DNA of 16,807 nt from Chitinophagales bacterium (lineage in GTDB: Bacteria; Bacteroidota; Bacteroidia; Chitinophagales; BACL12). Below, one piece after another: positions 1-7,214 of this stretch. The DNA lies in the NCBI GenBank assembly GCA_014380545.1, contig JACMJP010000354.1, forward strand, positions 1-16,807. The letters are read 5' to 3'. The notes under the pieces were generated by a model. That model saw only the letters and a list, made by a program, of their open reading frames with translations. It was not told the origin of the DNA and searched no databases. Every line of letters begins with the position of its first letter. The first letter of the stretch is position 1. Position numbers and translations under genes: made by a program.

Positions 1-587
1 TCAAAAGCCGCCAATGCTTTTGTAATTATACCAGGTTCCGGTTCAGTGCCGAATACATTTATAAATTCATTTTTATAATATGCATCTTTTTTTAAGCGCA
101 TGGATAATTCAAGCATATTAAAATCCATTTCATTATGGTCCTGTACCGGAACAGCAACCTGTGTTTCCAAGGTAGGAAATCCGCCATCCCTTAATAATAT
201 TGGCGCATAAGCAACATTTGTTAATGAAGACGCATTTCGAAATCCTGTTCTGTTTTCAACTCCTCTGCTTATTGCAATGTTATCTGAAAACCCATGTTCC
301 GGTTTGTGGCAGCTTGCACATGCAATTGTTGAATCAATGGATAACGTTTTATCAAAAAATAATTTTTTTCCCAGCTCTATTTTTCCTTTAGTTAAGATAT
401 TATCATCCGGAATTTCCGGATAAGGAAAATGTTCAGGAATTTCGAGATGATAAAATGTATCATCAAGTATTTCTTCATCTCTGCTGCATTGTGTTAAGAA
501 CAAAACTGCAATTACAAAAATTGTAACTGCAATTTTATGAAGTGCAAAAAAAGATTTTATTGTTTGATATCTCTTTTGAGCATACAT
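1..587 (-). CDS. MbnH/MauG-like di-heme cytochrome c peroxidase, C-terminus beyond window
   Basis: The 195 visible codons run off the left edge. An N-terminal hydrophobic segment (about residues 17-33) ends in LTQC, a possible loose lipobox at Cys34, so the protein is exported and perhaps lipid-anchored. Residues 68-102 carry the family signature ELGKKLFFDKTLS, then the heme-attachment motif CASCH (90-94) and HGFSDN. Residues 117-156 (FRNAS..NVAYAP, LRDGG, LETQ, VPVQ..NEMDF) match the bacterial di-heme peroxidase/MauG family. The second heme motif should lie outside the window. The ATG at 587-585 shares one base with the stop codon of the MbnP-like gene (TAATG), implying coupled translation. 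In the MbnH subgroup the enzyme oxidises a tryptophan of the partner MbnP. Membership of MbnH rather than a peroxide-detoxifying peroxidase is inferred from the partner. The family call is firm; the MbnH role is likely. Confidence 0.9.
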   Translation of the reverse strand, partial: MYAQKRYQTIKSFFALHKIAVTIFVIAVLFLTQCSRDEEILDDTFYHLEIPEHFPYPEIPDDNILTKGKIELGKKLFFDKTLSIDSTIACASCHKPEHGFSDNIAISRGVENRTGFRNASSLTNVAYAPILLRDGGFPTLETQVAVPVQDHNEMDFNMLELSMRLKKDAYYKNEFINVFGTEPEPGIITKALAAF

Positions 588-1393
588 TATTCTTCTGCCG
601 TTATCATATCAGGGATATTAAGCCTTAATGCATTTGCAAGAACCGGGTCATCTGTTACCTCTGTATGATAATCTGTTGACAGGTCAATACCATTGTAAAA
701 ATCTGCCCAATTAACAGTTAAATGAATAATATTTTCTGTTGCAGGTTCGGTGATTAAGGCATAATCAATTTCAACGGTGGTGAGAAAATCATCAGTGCCA
801 AGATGGTTGATTAAATTACCATCAGTAATTCCATCATTATCTGTATCCACCTCTCCATGTATCAGCATGAACATGTAACCGAAGTCCCAACCCCAATTCA
901 TAGCAGGAGATTGATAACTCAGCGGACTACTTGAAGGGTAATCGCCCGGGTCAGAATGATTTGTTGCTGAATCGAGCCCGATATCTAAACGTATTTTTGT
1001 ATAGTTTCCTGCAAACTGATCACCCAGATCATAATCTTCAAAACCGGGATCAGCCAATAAATAAATCCCTGTAAAAGGAGTTTCATTTCCTGCAGAATCC
1101 ACTAAACGGATATTTGAAATGTAAAATCTTGCAACATCAAGTTGGGTTTTCACCCCACCAATTGTATAAAGATTTCCCGGAACAAACTCTTCAGCTCCTA
1201 CAAATTGATGCATATGTAATTTATACGAAGTGTGATCGTCAACTATATACTCACAACAACAGTCTTTTTCTGCGTCAGGATCATAATTGCTTGCGGTATC
1301 ATCCATACAACCTTCTTTCTTGTCGCATGAAATAATAAAAAAGGATAAAAGTGTGATGGTGAAAAGGGGTATTGTGTTTTTTCTTACAGCCAT
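587..1393 (-). CDS. MbnP-like copper-binding lipoprotein
   Basis: A 268-residue lipoprotein: hydrophobic residues 9-22 end in the lipobox FIISC (Cys23). A Cys-rich linker (29-49) follows, then an MbnP-type domain (about 56-265). Recognisable family features are ARFYISNIRLV (88-98), LDIGLD..TNHSDP (136-149), MNWGWDFGYMFM (165-176), an HLGTDD segment (197-202) and a C-terminal beta-strand pair around LTVNWADFY. His146, His179, His197 and His224 are candidate copper ligands; Trp167, Trp169 and Trp229 are candidates for oxidation to kynurenine. Known MbnP proteins bind copper with the help of a kynurenine made by the partner di-heme enzyme MbnH, which here is the next gene, overlapping by one base. 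A DTDNDGITDG loop (183-192) looks calcium-binding. Exposure on the cell surface is likely for a Bacteroidota lipoprotein but is not shown. Copper specificity is inferred from family and neighbours. Confidence 0.85.
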   Translation of the reverse strand: MAVRKNTIPLFTITLLSFFIISCDKKEGCMDDTASNYDPDAEKDCCCEYIVDDHTSYKLHMHQFVGAEEFVPGNLYTIGGVKTQLDVARFYISNIRLVDSAGNETPFTGIYLLADPGFEDYDLGDQFAGNYTKIRLDIGLDSATNHSDPGDYPSSSPLSYQSPAMNWGWDFGYMFMLIHGEVDTDNDGITDGNLINHLGTDDFLTTVEIDYALITEPATENIIHLTVNWADFYNGIDLSTDYHTEVTDDPVLANALRLNIPDMITAEE

Positions 1394-1538
1394 TCTAATT
1401 AATTTTATGAACCTTTTTGTAAAGTTACGGTTTCGTACCCTTATTAACGCTTTCAGACAACCTGAACGTTTGGTTTATAGTCAAAGTTTTGTAAAATGCC
1501 TTATTTTTGTAGAATTGAAAGCAGTAACTAAAAATATC
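1394..1538. promoter_or_regulatory. Divergent control region of the putative copper divergon
   Basis: This 145-base region separates the two divergent start codons. On the plus strand TATTTTTG at 1502-1509 fits the Bacteroidota -7 box TAnnTTTG and would start transcription near 1516, leaving a leader of about 23 bases before the ATG at 1539. No TTTG sits at the usual -33 distance. On the minus strand TAACTTTA (1427 to 1420) is a weaker -7 candidate for the lipoprotein gene. The 9-mer TTTTGTAAA occurs twice in direct orientation, at 1415-1423 and 1487-1495, one copy near each putative promoter, so it could be an operator. No recognised metal-regulator box or regulator gene is visible. Confidence 0.4.
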
Positions 1539-1928
1539 ATGTCATGGTTTTTACTTGTTGTATTGTTTATAAGTACATCAGGATTTTCTGTTTTTTCGCA
1601 TGTATGTAGTATGAGTGGCCTTAAAGAGGTGGGTATTTCAGAAGTAGAAAGTTGTTGTTCACAAAAAGAGGAAGGCACAAAAAATAAATTGGATCAATTT
1701 TCTTCCGATTGCTGCAAAACAGATATTCAGTTTGTAAAATTTAATTTTGATGCGCTTCGTGGAAAGAATGAAAAGAACATTATTGAACAACCTTCTTCCA
1801 TTATCTATATTGAGCAGTTAATTGAATTAAACTATAACGAATATATTTCTTACAACGTCAGTCAAAATCTTCCGCCTCCTAAAACGGGAAGGATAATATT
1901 ACTTCAACAGGATTTACTGCGCATTTAA
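1539..1928 (+). CDS. Small secreted HYC_CC_PP-type cysteine protein
   Basis: A 129-residue exported protein whose N-terminus (about 2-20) is a hydrophobic signal or anchor. Conserved-looking marks appear in order: HVC (21-23), a CC pair (39-40), a second CC pair (58-59) and PPP (112-114). This pattern fits a small Bacteroidota family named for HYC, CC and PP motifs; in my knowledge it is found next to TonB-dependent receptors and HMA-domain proteins, exactly as here. Its biochemical function is unknown; five cysteines and a histidine suggest metal binding. The reading frame is open upstream to 1287, but that part overlaps the divergent lipoprotein gene. The ATG at 1539 lies just after a -7-like box and directly before the signal segment. 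A TTG at 1515 is an alternative start but would sit at the transcription start. It is probably the first gene of a three-gene operon. Confidence 0.8.
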   Translation: MSWFLLVVLFISTSGFSVFSHVCSMSGLKEVGISEVESCCSQKEEGTKNKLDQFSSDCCKTDIQFVKFNFDALRGKNEKNIIEQPSSIIYIEQLIELNYNEYISYNVSQNLPPPKTGRIILLQQDLLRI

Positions 1929-2021
1929 TTTCATTTTGTAATAGCAGTTATTCATTTCAGTGACATGAAACTGTATTTTTTATTCAATCCATTTATTGAT
2001 GATAGTTTAATGATTTACAAA

Positions 2022-4247
2022 ATGAAAAAAATATATATAGTACCTGTCTTTATTTTAATTGTGCTGCAAAGTATTTCGGCGCAAACAATTACAGGCATGG
2101 TAGTGAACGATGCTGATGCAGGTAAAATGGAACCGCTTATCGGCGCAAGTGTGATGTGGTTTGGAGAATCGGAAGGAACAATTACTGATATAGAAGGTTT
2201 TTTTGAAATTGAAAAAACAAACAAAAATCAAAATGTTTTGCGCATTAGCTATGTTGGTTTTACTACAGATACAATACAGGTTGAGGATGAAAAGTTTTTG
2301 CATATCATGCTTTCTCCTGCTAAAGAATTAAAAGTAATAACTGTGGAAGGCGAATCATCAGCATCTTCTTTAAATACCATCAATCCCATCGGTACAGAAA
2401 CACTTGGACATAAAGAAATGAAAAAAGCAGCATGTTGTAATTTAAGCGAAAGTTTTGAAACAAATGCTGCAGTGGATGCAGAATATAGCGATGCAATCAC
2501 TGGTGCAAGAACGATTAAATTGCTCGGATTAGATGGAGTGTACGCACAGATCATGACAGAGAATATGGCAAGTGTAAGAGGATTATCTGCTGCTTACGGC
2601 TTAACATATATTCCCGGGCCCTGGATAGAATCTATTCAAATTACAAAAGGTGTTGGCAGTGTTGTGAATGGATATGAAAGTATAACAGGTGCAATTAATA
2701 CGGAATTAAGAAAACCGTATGAGTTGGAAGAAGAAAAATTTTTATTGAATTTATTTGGGTCTAATTCGGGTAGGTATGAGGCGAATATAAATTATCATCA
2801 TTTGCTAAATGAACATTTTAGCACATCTGTTTTATTACATACAAGCCAGTTACAAAATAAAATGGATCATAATGATGATGGATTTTTGGATGTGCCGCTT
2901 ACAGAAAATTATATTTTTATGAACAGGTGGAATTATGCTTCCGGAAAAGTATATGAAGCGCAAGCCGGCATAAAATATATTTCTTCTGATCTCATAGGTG
3001 GGCAATTAACTTTTGATGCAGATGCTGACAGAAACCTGGATAACGGTTACGGAGTTGGTGTGCATACGCAAAGAATTGAAGCATACATAAAAAATGGATT
3101 TGTTTTCGGCAGGCCGAATACCTCTATCGGAACTATTTTAAGCGGTGCATGGCATGAAGCAGATAACTACTATGGATTAAATAATTATGTTGGAAAAGAA
3201 ACATATCTGCATTCTAATATTATCGGACAAACATTTATCGGAAATACAAATCATTTAGTTAAAAGCGGGGTCAGCTATTTATTTGATGATTACGATGAAA
3301 CCTATGATTCAATAAATTATGTGCGCACTGAAAATGTTCCGGGAATATTTACAGAATATTATTTCAAACAAAATGAAAAATTAAACATGCTTGCAGGTGC
3401 AAGAGTTGATTTTCATAACTTATACGGAACATTTTTTACACCAAGGATACATTTTAAATATGCATTTACTCCGCAAACAACCATGCGCTTGTCAGGAGGA
3501 AAAGGTTACCGTGTTCCGAATTTATTCGCTGAAAATTCTTCCATACTCACAAGCTCCAGGCAATTAATAATTACAGAAGACATCTTACCGGAACAAGCAT
3601 GGAATTATGGTATTTCATTTATACAACTTTTTACATTGAATAATTATGAAGGAACCATCAGCATTGATGGTTACAGAACGGATTTTGAAAATCAATTAAT
3701 TGTTGATCTTGACAGCGATGCCGAAAAAATTTATGTAAGTAATTTAAGCGGTAAATCATTTTCAAATGCAGCTCAGATAGAAATAAATTATATGCTATTT
3801 AAAAATTTTGATTTTCGTATAGCATATAAATATGTAGATGCACAAACAACATATAATGATACATTGAGACAAGTGCCTTTAACATACAAACACCGTGGAT
3901 TAGTAAACGCAGCATACAAAACACTGAAGGGCGGATGGGTATTTGACGCTACTGCTCAATATTATGGTACATCAAGATTGCCTGAATTAACAGAGAATCA
4001 TGAAGCGCATCATTTGCCGGAGTATTCACCCCAATATGTTTTGTTGCTTGCACAGATAACTAAAAAATGGGATAAGCTGGAGGTTTATATTGGTTCTGAA
4101 AATTTAACGAACTATACACAGCATGATCCTATTATTGCAGCAAACGATCCTTTCGGGCAATATTTTGACGCAAGTGTGATATATGGACCGGTTATGGAAA
4201 GAAAATTTTACGCAGGTTTGAGGTTTACTTTAAAAGATAATAACTAA
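2022..4247 (+). CDS. TonB-dependent outer-membrane receptor, probably for copper or a copper complex
   Basis: A 741-residue receptor. A signal peptide (1-20, ending SISAQ) precedes a carboxypeptidase-regulatory-like beta domain (about 22-100, with the GEGTITD-type turn and ISYVGF), typical of Bacteroidota receptors. The plug follows (about 115-235, including LSESFETN, GARTIKLLGLDG, YIPGPWIESIQITKGVGSV and the GYESITGAIN box), then a 22-strand-type beta-barrel ending in RFTLKDNN. Cys138-Cys139 lie at the start of the plug. ATGs at 1965 and 2010 are in frame, but the ATG at 2022 puts the Lys-Lys and hydrophobic core of the signal peptide at the very N-terminus. The gene lies 93 bases after the HYC_CC_PP gene and 29 bases before the HMA gene, so one transcript is likely. 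Uptake of copper is inferred from these neighbours; the receptor family alone does not give a substrate. Confidence 0.93.
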   Translation: MKKIYIVPVFILIVLQSISAQTITGMVVNDADAGKMEPLIGASVMWFGESEGTITDIEGFFEIEKTNKNQNVLRISYVGFTTDTIQVEDEKFLHIMLSPAKELKVITVEGESSASSLNTINPIGTETLGHKEMKKAACCNLSESFETNAAVDAEYSDAITGARTIKLLGLDGVYAQIMTENMASVRGLSAAYGLTYIPGPWIESIQITKGVGSVVNGYESITGAINTELRKPYELEEEKFLLNLFGSNSGRYEANINYHHLLNEHFSTSVLLHTSQLQNKMDHNDDGFLDVPLTENYIFMNRWNYASGKVYEAQAGIKYISSDLIGGQLTFDADADRNLDNGYGVGVHTQRIEAYIKNGFVFGRPNTSIGTILSGAWHEADNYYGLNNYVGKETYLHSNIIGQTFIGNTNHLVKSGVSYLFDDYDETYDSINYVRTENVPGIFTEYYFKQNEKLNMLAGARVDFHNLYGTFFTPRIHFKYAFTPQTTMRLSGGKGYRVPNLFAENSSILTSSRQLIITEDILPEQAWNYGISFIQLFTLNNYEGTISIDGYRTDFENQLIVDLDSDAEKIYVSNLSGKSFSNAAQIEINYMLFKNFDFRIAYKYVDAQTTYNDTLRQVPLTYKHRGLVNAAYKTLKGGWVFDATAQYYGTSRLPELTENHEAHHLPEYSPQYVLLLAQITKKWDKLEVYIGSENLTNYTQHDPIIAANDPFGQYFDASVIYGPVMERKFYAGLRFTLKDNN

Positions 4248-4276
4248 TTTTATAATCAATATTTAAAAATACAAAT

Positions 4277-4627
4277 ATGAAAAATCAAAAAATAAAAATG
4301 ATAATAACAGTGCTTGCACTCTTTTTTGTTACGAATATTTTTGCGCAGGCATCAGCAATTAAATCTGTTGATATACAAACTTCTGCAGTATGCGGCATGT
4401 GTAAAAAAACAATTGAAACAGCATTGGAAAATACCGAAGGTATAAAACTTGCCATGCTGAATGATAAAACAAAAGTGGTAACAGTAAGATATTATTCAGA
4501 TAAAACAACTGAAGAAGCAGTAAGAAACGCAATTACAATGATAGGATACAATGCTGATACAATTCCTGCTGATGATAAAGCATATGAGAATTTACATGAT
4601 TGTTGTAAGAAAGATGCTAAAGAATAA
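4277..4627 (+). CDS. Periplasmic heavy-metal-associated (HMA) domain protein
   Basis: A 116-residue protein with a signal peptide (about 1-24, ending NIFAQ) and one HMA domain (about 29-95). The metal site is CGMC (39-42), followed by KKTIETALENTEG and the ferredoxin-like beta-alpha pattern; EEAVRNAITMIGYNAD (80-95) is the second half. In HMA proteins the CxxC pair binds Cu(I) or a similar soft metal and passes it between partners. The tail (106-110) reads LHDCC, a second possible metal site. It is the last gene of the receptor operon and is followed by a strong terminator. A periplasmic chaperone that collects metal from the receptor is the likely role. A second ATG at 4298 would shorten the basic N-terminus of the signal peptide and is less likely. 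Confidence 0.9.
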   Translation: MKNQKIKMIITVLALFFVTNIFAQASAIKSVDIQTSAVCGMCKKTIETALENTEGIKLAMLNDKTKVVTVRYYSDKTTEEAVRNAITMIGYNADTIPADDKAYENLHDCCKKDAKE

Positions 4628-4651
4628 TAAATTTTATTTGGAGAGATAACG

Positions 4652-4677
4652 AAGCGGCGAAAGCCGCTTTTTAATTT
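4652..4677 (+). terminator. Rho-independent terminator of the receptor/HMA operon
   Basis: A perfect 7-bp stem, AAGCGGC (4652-4658) with GCCGCTT (4663-4669), closes a GAAA tetraloop and is followed by TTTAATTT. It lies 24 bases after the HMA stop codon. The opposite strand lacks a T-tract, so it serves mainly the rightward operon, although it sits between convergent genes. Confidence 0.85.
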
Positions 4678-4765
4678 AGACAAATGCTTTAATTGTGAAA
4701 TTAAATTATGGCAGTTAAAAATAGCTGAGAATATAAATCGGAAATATATTTATAAAGGAAAAAAA

Positions 4766-7180
4766 TTACTCTTTCACAATAACAAGTTTCTGTATTACTA
4801 TTTCATTTTCAAAAATGCATTTAATTAAATAAATACCATCCGTATATTGATACAGAAGAATTTCTTTTTTAATATTTTCAACAGAAACATTTATTTGGTT
4901 TTCTGAAAGTATTTTTCCTTCTGCATTTATAAGTTGCAAAACAAAATTTTCTTTTATGGCAGTATTAAATTGAATAGTTAACTTATCATTTGCCGGATTA
5001 GGATAAATGGTAAAATAATTTCCTGCTATTTCTTCAATTGCATTCGGATTTGTTTGAAAATCTGTTTTTTCTGATTTGGAAGAACTCAGATCATCGCAAT
5101 TACTTACTACCCATGCACGGTAATTTGTATAAGCTGTTAATCCACTTATGTAAATGGATGTATCAGAATGATCAAAAACAAAAACTGTATCTACTTCGCT
5201 TTGCACTTGTATGGTATAAGATGTTGCATAGGGAACTTCATTCCATACCAGCACAACATAAGTTGTGCTCACATCCTGGACATATGGTGCATTTGGCGGA
5301 ACACACGGTGCCTGTATTGTAAGGGTAAAAGAATCTGTAACACTGCAAAATCCATTATCAACTGTATTCATGACGATGTATGTTCCGGCGGTGCTTTCAG
5401 AGCAATTTATTTCACCATTAAATGTATTCAATATTAAACCAATGGGTGTTGATGAAAATGTTCCTGCACTTGCTCCGACGCCAAAATCCGGAAACTGGTT
5501 AGGCGCAGTTGGAGGAAAACTGTCTGTTGCATAGCCAAAAGTTGCTATGGGAGCAGTACCAATATGTATATCAAAAGCATTTCCTTCAGAGCATAGTGCA
5601 TCAGGTATGGTATAATAAATTTCAAAATTACCATAACCTGTTTCGGAAAGATCAATTTCTCCCGTGGCTGCATCAATAAAAACAACATCGGGTGATGAAG
5701 CACTGAATAATCCTCCTGCTAATCCATCTATTATTGCAATAGGATCGCTACTTGTTAAACAAAAACTATCTTCTTCATAGTGAAATGCAGCCTCTCGTGG
5801 TCCGCCGTAATAACAATAACCCCTTCCATCCCGATCATACACATCAGTATATCTGTAAGCCCCCACTAGAAAATCTCCATATCCATCGCCATTAAAATCA
5901 CCATTACCCCCTACATGTCGTCCATAATATGCTAAAGGCTGGTTGCCTTCACCTTTCCAGCACCAGGCATCTTCCAAACCGCCATCAGAACCAAAAGCCA
6001 CGAAGGCGCCGCCTTCTTCAAGTTCGCCATTTGTCCAATATTTTGCTCCTGCAATTATATCATCATATCCGTCATTGTTTATATCTCCGGCTCCTGCTGT
6101 ACAATAACCGAGTTGCGCTTCTACCTGATTACTTTCTAAACTCCATGATTCTGTTGTTTGAAGCCCTAATGCGCTGCCATGATAAACGAAAACCGCACCT
6201 TCATTAAAATCGTCTTCATCATTTTCATATAGAAGTGCGGAAATAATTACATCACTATAACCGTCTCCATTTACATCCCCAGCCCCATCAACCCAATGCC
6301 CGAAGTTTGATTTTTTTTGTCCCTTACTTACCTGCCAATTCGGAGTTAATGATAATCCCAGTTCAGAGCCATAAAAACAAACTGCCATTCCATCATCAAG
6401 ATCATAAAAATCATGTTGATTTGCGCCAATAATTACATCGTCATATCCGTCGTCATCAACATCACCTGCATAACTTATTGGGTAACCGCTGATGGAAGAA
6501 TCCTGGTTTGCTTCCCATGTCCAGCCGGATGATATCGGACCTGTTTCAGAACCATAAAACATCCATGATTTTCCTTCATCAACATTTCCTCCATCCCACA
6601 TTTTAGCTCCGACAAAAAGATCATTATAACCATCATTATTAATATCCCCCGATAAGGCAACACCGCTTCCAACTAATGCACCTTCCTGGCCTTGATAAAA
6701 TTCCCAGTCAGGTTCATCCCCCGGACCATCTAAACCACCATAAAATAAAATTGCTTTTCCTTCATCAGTTGCTGTTCCTGTCCATTGCAGACAACCAATA
6801 ACAATATCGGAATAACCATCTCCATTCAAATCACCGCCATCTGTTGAAAATCCGGTTATTGCTGATGCCTGATTTGGCTGATATGTCCAATCAGGAATTG
6901 TATCCAATCCATCCGGGCTGCCATAATATAAATAGAGTTTACCTTCTTCTTCTTCTGTAGCTATTGGTTCCGAATGATCAATTGCGGAAACAATAAGATC
7001 GTCATATCCATCACCATTTACATCGCCCGCATTGCTCATGCTCCATCCAAAAGCTGAAACTTCAATACTGCCATGTGCTGTCCATCCCGCACCTTCATAA
7101 TAAATTTGAGAAAAAAGAAATTGTGTTTGCAGAAATGCAGATATAATGAAAAAGAGAATTATTTTTTTGTGGCAATTCAT
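4766..7180 (-). CDS. Secreted FG-GAP beta-propeller protein with Ig-like, FN3 and T9SS sorting domains
   Basis: An 804-residue protein. The signal peptide (1-25, ending FLFSQ) is followed by seven FG-GAP/integrin-alpha-type repeats (about 40-460). Each carries a calcium-type loop such as GDVNGDGYDD and a YYGS-type strand, so a seven-bladed propeller is expected. Two Ig-like repeats (about 471-540 and 555-622; GLFSASS..GEIDLSE and GTFSSTP..GEINCSE) and a fibronectin type III domain (about 626-711) follow. The tail (723-804; IYPNP, DKLTIQF, DGIYLIK, KLVIVKE) is a T9SS type A sorting domain, so the protein should cross the outer membrane through T9SS and be released or anchored on the surface. 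Adhesion or polymer binding is plausible, but no ligand can be read from the sequence. It lies 34 bases downstream of a close relative, probably on one transcript. Confidence 0.92.
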   Translation of the reverse strand: MNCHKKIILFFIISAFLQTQFLFSQIYYEGAGWTAHGSIEVSAFGWSMSNAGDVNGDGYDDLIVSAIDHSEPIATEEEEGKLYLYYGSPDGLDTIPDWTYQPNQASAITGFSTDGGDLNGDGYSDIVIGCLQWTGTATDEGKAILFYGGLDGPGDEPDWEFYQGQEGALVGSGVALSGDINNDGYNDLFVGAKMWDGGNVDEGKSWMFYGSETGPISSGWTWEANQDSSISGYPISYAGDVDDDGYDDVIIGANQHDFYDLDDGMAVCFYGSELGLSLTPNWQVSKGQKKSNFGHWVDGAGDVNGDGYSDVIISALLYENDEDDFNEGAVFVYHGSALGLQTTESWSLESNQVEAQLGYCTAGAGDINNDGYDDIIAGAKYWTNGELEEGGAFVAFGSDGGLEDAWCWKGEGNQPLAYYGRHVGGNGDFNGDGYGDFLVGAYRYTDVYDRDGRGYCYYGGPREAAFHYEEDSFCLTSSDPIAIIDGLAGGLFSASSPDVVFIDAATGEIDLSETGYGNFEIYYTIPDALCSEGNAFDIHIGTAPIATFGYATDSFPPTAPNQFPDFGVGASAGTFSSTPIGLILNTFNGEINCSESTAGTYIVMNTVDNGFCSVTDSFTLTIQAPCVPPNAPYVQDVSTTYVVLVWNEVPYATSYTIQVQSEVDTVFVFDHSDTSIYISGLTAYTNYRAWVVSNCDDLSSSKSEKTDFQTNPNAIEEIAGNYFTIYPNPANDKLTIQFNTAIKENFVLQLINAEGKILSENQINVSVENIKKEILLYQYTDGIYLIKCIFENEIVIQKLVIVKE
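5801..7063 (-). repeat. Seven FG-GAP coding repeats
   Basis: Seven in-frame units of about 60-63 codons (roughly 180-190 bp) encode residues 40-460 of the 804-residue protein. Each unit has a DxNxDGxxD loop (GDVNGDGYDD, GDLNGDGYSD, GDINNDGYND, GDVDDDGYDD, GDVNGDGYSD, GDINNDGYDD, GDFNGDGYGD), then EG or DG and a YYGS/FYGS strand. The units have diverged in DNA sequence, so they are protein repeats rather than recent tandem duplicates. Confidence 0.88.
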
Positions 7181-7214
7181 CTAAAGGATATACGATTTTA
7201 TTTGAACAATAAAT

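Noticed and set aside
200..391. Plus-strand open frame of 63 codons
   Set aside because: It lies antisense to the di-heme peroxidase, which carries clear family motifs, and its translation has no recognisable features.
1287..1538. Long 5' extension of the HYC_CC_PP frame
   Set aside because: It overlaps the lipoprotein gene and the promoter region, and the signal peptide begins at the ATG at 1539.
1965..2021. Nineteen-residue N-terminal extension of the TonB-dependent receptor
   Set aside because: It would put a non-signal-like segment before a normal Lys-rich signal peptide that starts at 2022.
5038..6207. Several plus-strand open frames within the 804-residue gene
   Set aside because: They are low-complexity shadows of the FG-GAP and Ig-like coding sequence on the opposite strand.
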